DNA from: Pleurostoma richardsiae
Lineage: Eukaryota; Ascomycota; Sordariomycetes; Calosphaeriales; Pleurostomataceae
Assembly: GCA_030052745.1 (NCBI GenBank)
Contig: JANBVO010000003.1
Location: 2,108,001-2,172,000, forward strand
DNA: 64,000 nt
Direction of reading: 5' to 3'
This document shows positions 52,278 through 63,913 of the stretch, piece after piece; positions within the stretch are counted from its first letter, which is position 1, and each line of letters starts with the position of its first letter. A model generated the notes under the pieces. The model did not search any database. It had not been told where the DNA came from and saw only the letters and a program-made list of their open reading frames with translations. The position numbers were made by a program, and so were the translations under genes.

Positions 52278-53337
52278 ATGTCGACCGAGATCTATCAACA
52301 GCGACAGTGCCAAAGTTGTTCCGCTTGCTTTCCGACAAACACTGAATTACGTGCTCATCTTGAAGACTACCAGGTTGGCATCCTGTGGCCTCACTCTGGC
52401 GCCGCTAACCGGATTTTCTCCAGACTCGAGAGGAGCGTTTACGTGCTAAAGAACGCTGCTTGCATTCTGAAATTTCGAAAATACAGACCGAGATCGAGCG
52501 ATGCCGACTCCATTTGCCTGCCCCCGTACCCTACGGTGGGACTGATGTGGACGGAGACATCGACGGCGAAGAAATCCACATACATAACGCTGGGCTTCCC
52601 CTGAAAGATCCTACACAAGCCAGGCAACATCGTTGTCCTCATGAGAAATGTCGCGGAGAGAAGCAATTTGCGACACGGCAGAGACTTCGAAGACACGCTC
52701 TAATACGTACATATCCTTCACTCATTAATCATCAGCAGATAATAATATGCATGCAGACGTTGAGTGTTTAGAGGTGTGCCTGTACTGCTTCAAGATTTTC
52801 AGGGAAGCAGGTCGGTACATACAGCACGTTGGCGGCCATACTGAAGGGGTTACCACAAAGGATGAATACATGAGCCGTGTTTGCATTGAGCTGCGCAAAC
52901 GTGCGGACGAGGAATTGGATCATCTAGAACGCGAGGAAGTCTGGGTAGGATTGGCTGGGAAACGAGTACTTGAACTAGACGAGGAAGGGACGAGGCAACC
53001 GGAAGCCAAAAGAACAAAAACGACGACAGATCGCTCGCAGATCCCACATCCAGGTATGCTCGCTGTTACCTCAATGCTCGGCCGAGGCTCTGAACAAGTA
53101 GCTCCTCTGCCTCCTCGCCCGCCGGAAGCAACTTCCGTTCCCGACGCTGCCGAATCTACTGCTCTGGGCGACTATCTCGAGACGGCTCACAACCAACTGC
53201 CTCCAGTTGCTCCTCTCTTCTCGATTCTGACTTTTCCGGGGGTTGGAGATCTGACCTTTCCGGAGATTGACGATTTGACCTTTCTGGGGAGCGGGGACCT
53301 AGCTTTTCCAGAGAATGGGGAAGAGTATCTGTCTTGA
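52278..53337 (+). CDS. C2H2 zinc-finger protein
   Basis: Exons are 52278-52373, 52424-52706 and 52757-53337, with two 50-nt introns, giving 319 residues. Finger 1 is CQSCSACFPTNTELRAH (first exon). Finger 2 is CPHEKCRGEKQF then LRRHALIH; its last His is built across intron 2, which supports the model. Finger 3 is CLYCFKIFREAGRYIQHVGGH. A coiled-coil-like stretch (EISKIQTEIERC) lies between fingers 1 and 2. The tail is disordered, with a repeat of the type GDLTFP (LTFPGVGDLTFPEIDDLTF) that may be an activation region. It is probably a transcription factor. Its last 182 coding bases overlap the antisense gene ending at 53156. Confidence 0.78.
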
Positions 53338-54344
53338 ACGCGAAGTTCACCTTAATCTTGGTGCTTATGCGCTCCATCGCATTGACTTCTTCCACCATTC
53401 CTGGTGTTCTGGAGAGCACCATCTTAGTCCACGAGAATGCCTTGTTCTCAAGCACGGCCTTTGTGGTGAAGGCAAATGTGAGTGCGGATTTGTGCTTGAT
53501 CTTGAAGAGGGACCGGGCATCAAAAAACGCTCTGCAAGTTGTATCGGAGGTCAGAATGCAGATATCGCCAGATTTACGATGCGACACTAGAGTCTCGATG
53601 GGTGGCTTACACGCCGCCGTCTTCGAACGGTGTCTCGAGACCACGGCATCCCGCTTCCTGTAGATCGGAATCGGCAGTTCCGTACAGGGCGTTTTGCATG
53701 CTGGTAGTAGGTAACTCGAGTAAGTGGGAGCTTTCGTAATATATCGCGCGAGAGCCCTTGGCCCATAGCTGGACCATTAGAACGCTCAAGTCGGCCTCCT
53801 TGTTACCCATCTGGAAGCGATAAGCATGGCTGTCATATCCTTCGTGGTAGCCATATCGCAAGTACATCCCTAGATAACATATTCCGGATTCACGGAAGAG
53901 CGACTCGACAATGGCTCGGATGCGCTAGGATAATTAGCTAGTAAACAATAACCTTATTCCTCTACGCACCTCATCACCGAGGACGCAGAGTCTGCAAAAT
54001 CGCAGCCCATACACCGTTGCGATCGGGAAGTCTCTGACTTCCATCTGCTGGACACGTCTTCCCACTGTCGAATCTCGTATGCAGAAGAAGCCGTCCTTCT
54101 TGAGAGACTCCTTCGCATCCTCAAGTGAGAATTCAGCGAAGGAGTCGTGAAGAGAGGCCTCGGTTGACGCCATAAAGGGGATCATGTGTTGATGAATCGC
54201 TGCCAAATGAGTCTGGGGGAGGTGCGAAGATTCATCCCCGCCGGAAAATACCATATTCCGGAAACGCTCTTGGAACTTTGCACCGTCTTGAAACGGGAGA
54301 GAAACGGTAATCAGCCGTTTCCTGTCATTAGAGACATGGATCAT
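53156..54344 (-). CDS. Unknown fungal protein, three exons
   Basis: Exons are 54344-53970, 53924-53611 and 53531-53156. Introns are 45 nt (GTGCGT, GCTAAT, CCTAG) and 79 nt (GTAAGC, TTCTGACC, TTGCAG), and the product is 354 residues. Motifs include LPQTHLAAIHQHMIPFMA, LRFCRLCVLGDE, ESGICYLGMYLRYGYHEG and LKIKHKS-like basic stretches (LFKIKHKSALTFAFTTK). The C-terminus has ERS repeats (GPRSPERSNRQSPERSD). It looks like an uncharacterised ascomycete family; no catalytic residues are evident. The start ATG (54344) sits in the first copy of the palindromic repeat at 54335-54530. The 3' end overlaps the C2H2 gene by 182 bp. Confidence 0.72.
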
Positions 54345-54530
54345 GATTTCATGGTGCAGGACCTCCTCTCAACCACCCCCATGCCTCTTGGTCATGGATC
54401 ATGATTCCATGATCCCTCCTAGTTTATGACAGGGATCATAATTCCATGATACCTTCCTAGCTTAGGACAGGGATCATAATTTTATGGTACACTACGTGCT
54501 GTCCCTCCACAGGGATCATGACTTCATGGT
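54335..54530. repeat. Five GGATCAT palindromic repeats
   Basis: GGATCAT occurs at 54338, 54396, 54433, 54471 and 54513, each followed by a reverse half (TTCCATGATCC or variants), so each unit is an imperfect palindrome. Copies 2-4 are 37-38 bp apart. The array lies across and just upstream of the start codon of the 354-residue gene. Confidence 0.75.
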
Positions 54531-57158
54531 GCACGGAGAATTCCGCATAGGATCATTGCGAGGCCCCAACGATGAGACAAGTCGCCCAGTACACGAGTAC
54601 TTCACCTTGCCACGTGAAAACATCCTCAGGCGTTATTAATGACATGGTATTGGGGGGGGGGGCCAATTTTCAGCCTCACACTAACACGTAGGACGTAGTA
54701 AAAATGAAGGGAAACTGTCCAAGTGACTCTTTAGTACCTTACTACGTTCATCATTGATTAACTAGTTGGCAGCCCGGCTATGGGATATGCCGATTACACC
54801 AAGCAGAAGTAGAAGCTCTCCATGCATCATCTCAAACCAGTCGCTCCCTTTTGAGCAACTTCGCTGCGTACACATGAATGGACATAGCAGTGCTGTCTCA
54901 TTCTACATTGCTTTCGTCCTCTGCGGGCGAATTCTCGTCCTCCTCGCTGTGGAACCCTCCTTTGTCGTTATGGGAAGTGCAAATGCCGCACTTATAATGT
55001 TGATTGGCGTAATCGCGATCGTTTTGGCAGTTTTTGCCGTGACAGACCAGGACTTTGTCTTCGTTGTTGTGACCGCACTTGTATTAGTTAGCCACTTGGA
55101 CTGAGGAGGAAGAAAGATACGTGACTGACCACACAACACTTCCACGTGGATCCCTTCTTTGGCCCTGCCAGTGACTTCATGATAGTGAAAACTGGCTTGA
55201 GATTCAGCTTGGTAGAGGAAAACTGGGACGTTGTTTGATCTGTGGATCAGGGTGCTTGTGTGCCTGCACTCTATGGGGCTGTGACGATCTGTTTCGTACA
55301 GGGAAAGTGGTAAAAAATGTATAGCGATCAGGGGCCTTATATGCCTTTGGCCAAGCGTCCACGTAGGTCATCTGCAAACTGCTGAGAAGACCGAGTAGAA
55401 CCTATGCAACGCCATATCCGCCATACGGTTTGATTGTGCGCTCATCTTCCGGTGAGTTCAGGATCAACATGCATATTGCATGGACTCGGGGATAACGTTC
55501 TCTTTTGGGAGGGGGCTGCTGGTCTAGAGGCTGGCACCGAACACATCGCGGTCATCCGGCCGTATTGCGTGTTGACAACTCATGTCTCATGTGGGCTCAG
55601 AAGGCTATGGTGAGAGACGTGGTGGATATCCCACTTTCACTGGCCACCGTGAGACTGGCCTCACTGCAGTCTATGCTGCATTCGTAGCGTGCAAAGAAAG
55701 CTGCCTCGTTTGTGACTTCGGACACGTCGGCCAATAATGGAGGCCTAGTGTCTAGAGCTGCATATGCAGCATGAATCAGGGCTCTCGCGGTGGTGATGCT
55801 ACTTGCAGGAACAGCTCTCCCTCGGCACAGCAGAGGTGGAGATAGTCAAGGTTTGCTAACGCAGCAGTTTCGGAATCACTACGGTCCATATGCTCCTTCC
55901 TAATCAGACGACGTGGGAGAAACGGGGGATATGGCTAACGATCAACTCCTTGGTTTGTTCGTACCAGACTACCAGTTAATATCGGCGTGGTTGGCGAGAT
56001 GATAAGTATCTTCGACTTACATCGACGCCCATAAGATCATATCCGAAGGCCCGGACAGTGTTCAGCCCCCGCGAGGGTCTCTTGTATCTGGCCTGGTCAT
56101 CACCACGTATAAGAATGCCCCCTCCCCCCGCCATGACTTCCCAAAGTCACTCCGAATCGTGAATCACGCAAGACTCTAATTCCTCCCGAGGCGTCCACTT
56201 CATGCTTTCTAAGTGCTGCCTACCGCCGCCAATCTACAGACAACCAAGTACCTGTAAGAAGACATACAACGCCTGTGATAAGAATCTCTAGACTGACCAT
56301 TGTCCAGAGCTGTGTGCCCAGCTCGACATTTCGTCAGTGACGAGAACACGTCTGTAAGTACACCATTGAGGCTCGGAGCCATGTGACCCGTACAGTGTCT
56401 CGCTATTCAGCTCAGATGCTCTTTCGAAGGAAGCTAACTTTGATATTCGCAGCCAACAACTCTTCAGCCTCAACTATATCTGTCTCTAATTGTGCCCCTG
56501 GCGATATGTCAAACACTCAGCAAAACGGTACCAATTCGTCGGACAGCGGCTGTTCGGACTCTCCCGCACGGTCTACTCAGCCTGCTGAAGAGCATATCAC
56601 CGGTGTCAACGGCGTTGATGGTTCTGGCAATGAAGGCCAGGACAGGGTTCTGGGTGATGAAGTCCCTGTTGAACCAACTGGGGATTTACACCAGGACACA
56701 ATTGGCCGTGGGGTTGACTTGGGCCAGGGTGGCAATCCTGAAGAAGTTGTCTAAGACATTGCCTGACGGTAATTGAGGTCGTCAGCGCGAGCGTGGATCT
56801 CAAAACTGGCATTAGTCTAAATCAAACGGACCTGTGAGACTATCTACAACAATCATTTTGCGGACTTTCCCTTTGCTTGGAATGTGGTCTGTGATACCAG
56901 ATTAGTCACGTCGGATCGCCGGAGCGTTGTTTCTCCAGACCGATGACGTGGGCCGTCGAGACTCCGCCACGTAGAGAAAGTAAGCTTCGTGCCTGACCTT
57001 AAGAGATTTGCGCATTAAAGGCCATATGCGACGCAGCCGTGTGAGGAGTACCACGTCCCAGACTGCCACTGATATATGTATTTAAGTATGAACTAGACCC
57101 GGCGACAAAAGCCTGCCTTCGATATCTCCAAGGGACGAGATTTTCACACCTGCACAAG
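54531..57158. other. About 2.6 kb with no firmly supported gene
   Basis: A 12-G run lies near 54651. A plus-strand frame at 54766-55104 has hydrophobic stretches but no other support. A hydrophilic 82-residue frame starts at ATG 56506 (MSNTQQNGTN). The opposite strand of the same segment (56760-56590) reads like an eroded protein (SWFNRDFITQNPVLAF with a stop before it), so this may be a relic. Otherwise no gene is visible. Confidence 0.45.
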
Positions 57159-57718
57159 ATGGAAAACAACACCTTCGTTCTCACAGACGCTTATCGGAAT
57201 TTACTGATTGAGGCATCTCGAGATGCCCATCAAGAGTCTCTACATTGGAAGCGGTTCCCCAATAGGCCCGAGGATGCTTCGGAAGTCTACGTGTCTGAGA
57301 CGCGCACTGACGTACAGAAACGTCTGGTCCATCGGTTTCTCAATGACCATGTATGTGTGTTCTATCTATGTATAAAACTCCTAGCTAAGTAAAGCCTCAG
57401 AAGACTCGATTTCTTCGCAACTACCAGATGTTTATTCGAGGACCTTACAGAATGGTTCGTGGCAGCGTCTATCTCAAGGACGGAAGCATGATAATTCTTC
57501 CTCTCATCAGAGACGATCCAGTTCCAGAAGGCCATGTAATTCGCCGTTCCTCTCGAGGTGTAACATCACCTGTTGACTGGGCAACATGTAATCCCGTTGT
57601 GATTCCCCCAGGTGACTCTCTGGAGTCGAAGGAGGGCGATATACGGTATATGGTGGTGCAGTTCTTGACGATGACTGGGAGCGATGCGGAGAGTATAGAG
57701 GGTACGAAGAAGCCCTAG
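57159..57718 (+). CDS. Unknown 169-residue protein
   Basis: Exons are 57159-57350 and 57401-57718. The 50-nt intron (GTATGT, GCTAAG, CCTCAG) lies between codons. The N-terminal exon is helical and charged (DAYRNLLIEASRDAHQES). The second exon is beta-rich (GSVYLKDGSMIILPLIRDD, GDIRYMVVQFLTMTG). No family is recognised. Its stop TAG shares the palindromic CTAG at 57715-57718 with the stop of the convergent gene, so the two coding regions overlap by 4 bp. Confidence 0.68.
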
Positions 57719-59860
57719 ACAGAAGGACTATCTTCGCCAGGATAATCAATAAAATCATCGAATCCGAATGATTCGCTATTCTCAAGCCCGAAAGTGTCCA
57801 GCGGTACGCCGTCGCGCTCTGACTCGAAATGTGAAGCAGCCTCCATCGCGCCAAAAAGGTCTTCTCGGTCAAAGCGGGTCTCTGACTCGAGCGGATATCT
57901 ATCCGCATCCTGGGCTTGTCCCTCGCCGATGCGTTCAATGGCTGAATGAGCCTGGCCTGGAAGGTCGATCATTCTCCCACAAGAAGAGTCACCGAGAGCA
58001 TCGGTCGCACACACAGCACTGACAAGAGCGTGGATGCAGCGGCTGGTACCACAGTGATAGCATGAGAAACTCTCATTGATTGAGGGATGAACGCAGATCT
58101 CACCCAGAGACGTGGTCGCACGATCTTCGTTACCGGACGGAATCTCCTTGGACCCCGGTTTGTCCAAGAAAGAGGTAGAAGCGCCTTCATCAACAGGTAT
58201 ATCAGGACACATGGACTGTTGCTGGACCATGGCGTGCTCGAGATCGTGCGAGGGGGAGTCCGCTCTTGTAGCGTCCGGCCGCAAAGCATCATCTTGCCTT
58301 GGTACGTGCCTATACGTGACCTGGTTGTCTCGCTCGTTGGCAAGTGGGTCGGCCGCTCCTGTGGCAGAGTTCCAGCGCTGATCGCGTGTTTCAACGCAGG
58401 ACTGCTGAGGTGAGGGTTCCATCTGAGGAAGAGTACTGTCCGGCTCGGCTATAGACGTCCCTTCGACGGTCGATGGTAGTGATTGCTCAGTCTGGGCATA
58501 CTCAATCCGAGGCACAGTGTCGGCATCCGAGCGACTAGGAGCTGAGAAACAAGAGTCTTCAGCGCCGCAATTGATCCTATCATCAGGGCTGGCTTGTCCT
58601 GATACCCCTTCATATCTAGAACTGATAGACGCACGTCGAATGGAGGGAGATTCTTCATGACTCCTCGTCTCTCGTTCAAGGACAGGCGCGTTTCGGTTGT
58701 CGGTATGAGGCCGTCTCCGCTTTGCCGTTGGGTGATCGGTTGGAAACTGTCTTCGCTGCCTTTTTGGGAAGCGACTCCCGCCTGGGTTTGGAGTAGGTGG
58801 TGCGCACGCTGCGAGACCTGTTTCTTCGGGCTGTTCCATCCGCTGGTACCAAGTCTCGAAATGCGATTTCGAGAAATATCTAGCTTGCATGGCGTCACAA
58901 ACCTTATCGTAGTGATCTACTCCTAATCTTCTTCGGAGGTTTGCCCAGACGAAGAAAGGAAGATAGAGAGGCAGTGCGGCCTGAATCTCGGCTTGAAGTG
59001 CATCAGGAGGTTTTATTTTAGTCTTGATTTCTCGATGGAAACTCTTTCTGAATTTGGATCTTGCGAGGCTGTCGTACGTTGAGACCGTCATCTCGGCTAC
59101 ATACTTCATCAGCACAAATTCAGGATCATATGTCGAAAAACGTACCATAGAGGAACATTTCGAACCCGCGGTGATAGAAATCGTCATACAACAAATGCAT
59201 CTGCTGCGTGACCCATATAGCCACATCTCGATACATTTGTAGCGTTTTCGACGTGGCCTTGCATGATGCTGAGCGAATCCTGCTGAGGAACTCTCTCATG
59301 GAATTGTCGACGTCTTCCATCTTCATCCCTAACTCGAGAGCAACGCAGCACTCTCCAAAGAACACAAGACTCCCGAAGGAAGACAATGCCACAGCGCGCT
59401 GAGCGTCAGCCGCTGCCTGTCCAGCTTCGACAGCCCGATTGGCAAGATAATCCCGAATCTGGAGATGCGTATAGGCAAGAGATGGCTCTTTAGTCCCGGC
59501 TTGTTGTCTCGGTGACAGGATAGTGCTTAATGCAGTCAAGATGCCGTCGGCGTTGCTGATACCAAGGTTCTTTCTTTTCTGCTCCCATTGCCGTTCATCT
59601 TTAGGAATTCGGTCAATGAAATTACCTACGGCTGTGTGGCTCGGTCCACTCCCATTGTCGGCCTCGTTGCATTGTTCATGGTGGTCAAAGACGGAATCTT
59701 CGGGTGCCCACTGGATGACTTCCAAGACAGACGCAGGTGGAGAGGGCGGCGTATTCCGGAGCTTGAGTTGTTCTTCGAGATTAGACGCATACTCTATAAG
59801 CTCCGCGATGTTCTTGGCGCACTGTGGATTGCTACACGGCTTATACCAATGCCAATTCAT
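57715..59860 (-). CDS. Unknown 698-residue fungal protein
   Basis: Exons are 59860-59146 and 59096-57715. The 49-nt intron (GTACGT, TGCTGATG, TGTAG) splits an Ala codon. The N-terminal 320 residues look folded and mostly helical: a CSNPQCAKN Cys pair at the start, HLQIRDYLANRAVEAGQAA, GSLVFFGECCVALELGM, FFVWANLRRRLGVDHYD. The remaining 380 residues are disordered, Ser/Asp/Glu rich, with basic clusters (KRQRRQF, KRRRPH) and a late Cys/His cluster (CYHCGTSRCIH). It may be a regulatory or chromatin-linked protein, which is inference. It is divergent from the membrane protein at 60298. Confidence 0.75.
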
Positions 59861-60297
59861 CGTGGGAAAGCGTGCTTGTTGGTGTGAAGTTCAAGTGAGA
59901 CCCCCGAGCATGAGCAATGTCGTTTCGCGCTAACCCAGATCTGGTTTTCAGGAAATTCCTGAAAACCGGAAAGGATCTAGCGTCGAAATACGGAGGAGGT
60001 ACAAGCAGGAATATGTTATGCCGAAGATCGACGCTCGCATGTTGCTTATTCGAGGCTTCTTCGAGGACTAGGGTGACTGGAGGGCATCCCATGCTTGATA
60101 GCCACCATCTCAGACCCCCGCTCTGTAAGCCGTGCCATCAAATCATGCAATTAACATATTGGGCAGGTACGCGTTCAAAGCTGGAAGATAAATGTGAGAT
60201 GTCCCCGGCTAGTAGAAGTGCACTTTCCTGCAACCCACTACGGTTGCCTTCTTTGCCTTGCCATATCTGTCTCTACGCCGCGTTACCACTCCTGGAA

Positions 60298-61105
60298 ATG
60301 CCACACGACATCATTGACACACAAGTTGCCCTAGCAGCAGCCGCGTTTGCGGCGACTGCAGTCTTTGAAGGCGTCTACACTTGTCGGTCGGTGATTCTAT
60401 CAATCTTCGATCGACTTGTCAGAGTCAAGCCGCAGAAGCCGGCCTCGTTGAATTGGGTGTCGTTCTCTTCCTGGATCTTCTTTACGGTCGGTGGAACCAT
60501 TACTGCCGCCCTCTTCAGTCTTGCCAGGAATGGTCACTTTGATCATCGTATGGTCTACCCACTCTTTGCTGCTTGGCGGGCTGTATCTGTTATGTCTATC
60601 ACCGCTTTCGAGGTACTTCGAGATCAGGCTGTTTGCCTAGAATAGTGCTAATATTTCACAGGTTATCGAGGTTGTGTACCCTATCCGGGATGTGCTCCAG
60701 ACTATTGGTGCTACATGGGGAGACTCATTCCTTTGGGCTGGAATTTTGTTGCAGCTCTGTCTTGCCAGCCTAGGACTCTGGCAGCTCATGGTGTGTGGTC
60801 ACGAGTTCCTGTGGACTCTTCCATGCGTTTCTCATGTTAGCATCGCCATTGTTGCGATCATGATCAATGCTCATGTGAACAAATTGGAACACTTCGACAA
60901 TCACGACCATAGAAAGCGCTGGAGGTTTTGGTGTTTGGCAGCCACTGGTATTACGGTGTCTGTAGGTTCGATTGTGGTAGCAGTGTTCAGCTGGGAGGGT
61001 CGACCTCTAACGCAGTGTCTGCTGTGCATGGTCGTGTTCGTGGAGATGGCCACGTGGAGATGGTATCTGCATAAAGGACTCAATGTCGATTTTGAGCTGC
61101 TCTGA
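60298..61105 (+). CDS. Seven-span membrane protein, unknown
   Basis: Exons are 60298-60612 and 60662-61105. The 49-nt intron (GTACTT, GCTAATA, TTCACAG) lies between codons, and the product is 252 residues. The start is set at MPHDIIDTQ; the frame is open 127 codons further upstream, but that part is not membrane-like. About seven hydrophobic segments are visible, for example VALAAAAFAATAVFEGVY, WIFFTVGGTITAALFSLA, LLQLCLASLGLWQLMV, VSHVSIAIVAIMINA and VSVGSIVVAVFSW. No transporter or receptor motif is recognised. Confidence 0.7.
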
Positions 61106-61416
61106 CTGGCAAACAGCTTGGATCTACATCAAGGATGCTGAGTTGTAGGCTCCTGTGCAGCCTGGCCACTGTGAGAGGATAGAGGCAGGATCTTGTAGGG
61201 GCTGGGCCGCGAACCACAAGTACCAGCTGGCCAGGGGTTCGTTTTATTCCCGCAAATGCAACTTTCAAGGGTATTCTGCAGCTTCATGCAGGCAAGGGGA
61301 TCAAGTCACAGTTGTAGGCGATCTACGGACGCAAGGCTGCAGAGGAGAGTATATAAAGTCCTAGATCCCCCGAATACCTCTCGGTTGAACAGCTAGACTT
61401 ACCCACCGATTCTACA
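61106..61416. other. Intergenic, no gene seen
   Basis: About 310 bases between two plus-strand genes. A TATATAAAG run at 61349-61357 may be the TATA element of the next gene (ATG 61417). Confidence 0.45.
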
Positions 61417-62231
61417 ATGCCCGACTCTCTTGTACACGATCAGACGAAGACCTCAGCAATTACCGTTTCTATCACTATTATTACCAGACATGGAGAACGG
61501 ACTCGTACATATGACCAGGTGGCTCTGCAGAGGCGGAGGCTGGCACGGCAAGAGCTGGTGGCCTGGCGGGAGCTGTCAAAGACCGACATGACCCTCTCAA
61601 TCGCCCTCCAGATGGCCCTTTATTACCTGAACCCTCCCTGTCGTTGCCTCGGCATCGAGTGGAAACCACTTCGCTATCTTCCTGCGTGGCGCGAGCGCTC
61701 AAAGGCTCTTATTCACAAATTCCCAGCCGAGGCGAGCGTTACCCTCTTCATATTCCGAGAAGTGCTCTCCGGAGTGGCCTCCGCTCTCCTTCGTCCTCTT
61801 CCATCTCCGACGCTTGTCTCTGTGGAGATGAACATTGCCGTGGACAGCACAGGCTACGACAGCTACCCTCGACTGTCGATCCACGTCCGCGTACTGTGTT
61901 CGCTGCGCTCTGTCGGGACTTGCTGCATAGAGACGGCAGCCGCAGCCTAGATGCTGAGGCAGCTTGCTTGATCGCAGGCAACTCGTGGTTGGACGACTCC
62001 CCTCTGACCATCGCTAGCCGACTTCGAAACAGTGTTCTCTTGCCGACAATATCCGAACGAGATGAAGAGTCCACAACAGCCTCGAAAGACTCTCCGACTA
62101 CGCAAGACGAGCTCGTGGACAGCTTGCTAGCACGACCAGCGAACATACTCTTCGAGCAAGACGATCCAACTGGGCACACCGTGTACTACATCAGGAAGGA
62201 ATTGGAAGAAATTCAGGCTCGAGGGAGATGA
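61417..62231 (+). CDS. Unknown protein split over two frames
   Basis: From ATG 61417 the first frame encodes about 170 residues (ITRHGERTRTYDQVALQRRR, DMTLSIALQMALYYLNPP, FIFREVLSGVASALLRPL) and stops at 61950. A second frame, open from 61644, gives a convincing C-terminus (LDAEAACLIAGNSWLDDSP, LLARPANILFEQDDPTGHTV, IRKELEEIQ) to a stop at 62231. The switch probably happens between about 61850 and 61950. I found no good intron there, so either a frameshift broke the gene or a non-standard splice joins the parts. No family is recognised. Confidence 0.55.
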
Positions 62232-62801
62232 AGCAGACACTGTCCTAGCGTGTCCGAGGCCGAGACGAGGTCGAGAACCAGGTCTGAGAGGCAGGAGGCA
62301 GAGGAGTCACAAAGACCATGATCTGTGACAGGAACCGACATGAATAAAGACGTAAACAACCGGCAATGGAGGTTTTCGGCACGATCCCAAGACTTATCTG
62401 TGGCTATAGCCTGATGCTTCTCCAAAGTCTCCAACAGTGTCTCCCGCCGGTATCAGTGAGCCCCTTAGAGGCACCACTTGTTTGGCTTGAGCATGACCGC
62501 GTCTCTAGCTCGGCTCGGAAGCTTCTTTTTCACTGTCGAGTGGTCTCCCCATAATGGTATGCAGGCCAGCGGAACCGCTCCCATTCGTAGAAGTACTTAT
62601 TGGTCGACGAAGACGCCGCAGAGCATCCTCCGTGGATGATGACCCCGCCTCCAGTCATGATCCTGCATACGTCGGGAGCTAAAGGCACGGTCTACTGTAG
62701 GGACACGCAGCTACATGACTGGGCTCGTCTGGAGTGGAATTTGTATAGAAGGCAAGCACTCCCCCTCCCGATGTGGTTGATCTCGGCTCAAGCAATCTGA
62801 C
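62232..62801. other. Intergenic, no gene seen
   Basis: About 570 bases with no supported gene. Short frames on both strands show no motif. Confidence 0.5.
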
Positions 62802-63913
62802 ATGGCCACCGAGACAGATTCTCTCCTCCGCCTCCAGGCCGGCCAACGCGCCCGGCGGCACTATCTGCTGACTCTACTGTCAATCTTCTTCTCGCTGCCT
62901 ACGCGGTCTCTCTTCCGATGTCTCGTCATGTTCCTCGTCTCCGTCTTTCTTACCGCAGTTCAGTTCGTCGCTCTGCCCCCCTTGTTGGAGAGAGTGCCTG
63001 AGAAGCAGGCACTCTGGGTAGCCTTCGGTCTTCCAATCGCCTTGGAGCAAGCCACCGACGGCGCCTGGATCTTTATCACGGTTGAGCTCGACACGCATCT
63101 CCATAACAGCTTGATCGGCGCCAAACTGAGCCACAAACAGCGGGATGCGCTGCGGAAATGCATTTCCTTAGACACGGCAATCCGGATTTTCATCACCAAG
63201 ATTCTGATTGCCGTCGTTTCTCTGACGCTAGCATTCCGGCCGGCGATGGGAACTCCTCTCGCTCTCGTCGCCAGTCCCACCCTTGTTGCTGTCAACCAGC
63301 TTTCGAGGCGGCTCATGGGCCAGGAGAAGGCCCTCGATCAGTACTGGGAGAGAAGAGTGCAGCGTAACAGAAGCTTGTGAGCATCTTATGTTCCTGCACT
63401 GTACAGTAACTGACACAATACAGTGACGAGTGTAGCAGCAGGTCCGGCAGGTTAGAGTTTGAGAAGTCCGAGGGAGTCTTGAGACGGTCCCAAATTTGGA
63501 GGGAAGTCTGCGACAAGGTCCGCGCAGGAATATGGACGGTCTTTCTGTTTTCTGTTTGCTACTATACCAGCAACAACCTGCGCACTTCGATCAAAGGGAA
63601 GATCATCAAGGATGCAATGACACTCGATAGCCATTTGGACAAGCTTTCTAAGAGCTGGGTGCCGGCGAAGACATTGATGGAGACTTACGATGATGTCCAG
63701 AGGGGCAGATCGGACCTGGAGGCGGGCTTGCGGGGACCGCCAGATGGGACGTGTGACGTCCGTATCTCGACCCCAGTAGCAGTGTGAGCAGATACAAGCA
63801 GTAGGCCAATAATCAAATGCATGCTATCTTCTTGACTTAGGGTGGTTGGCTTGTCGAGAGACGCTGACGCCGATATCTGCCTCATGGTTGACTGGTCGTG
63901 GGGCTCTAACTGA
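62802..63913 (+). CDS. Multi-span membrane protein, unknown
   Basis: Exons are 62802-63376, 63424-63783 and 63841-63913. Introns are 47 nt (GTGAGC, AACTGAC, ATACAG) and 57 nt (GTGAGC, TTGACTTAG), and the product is 335 residues. At least four hydrophobic segments are visible: LLTLLSIFFSLPT, LFRCLVMFLVSVFLTAVQFV, WVAFGLPIALEQ... and IFITKILIAVVSLTLAF. A further span (IWTVFLFSVCYYTS) follows in exon 2. The C-terminal part is hydrophilic and ends in a short Trp-rich tail. No family is recognised. It is plausibly an organelle or plasma-membrane protein, and nothing in sequence gives the substrate. Confidence 0.7.

Noticed and set aside
54651-54662. Run of 12 G as a possible special structure
   Set aside because: A single homopolymer without further G-tracts is not enough for a structural claim and may be a sequencing artefact.
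54766-55104. 112-residue hydrophobic frame with a possible membrane part
   Set aside because: Opposite strand is equally open, no intron or conserved motif; composition alone can explain it.
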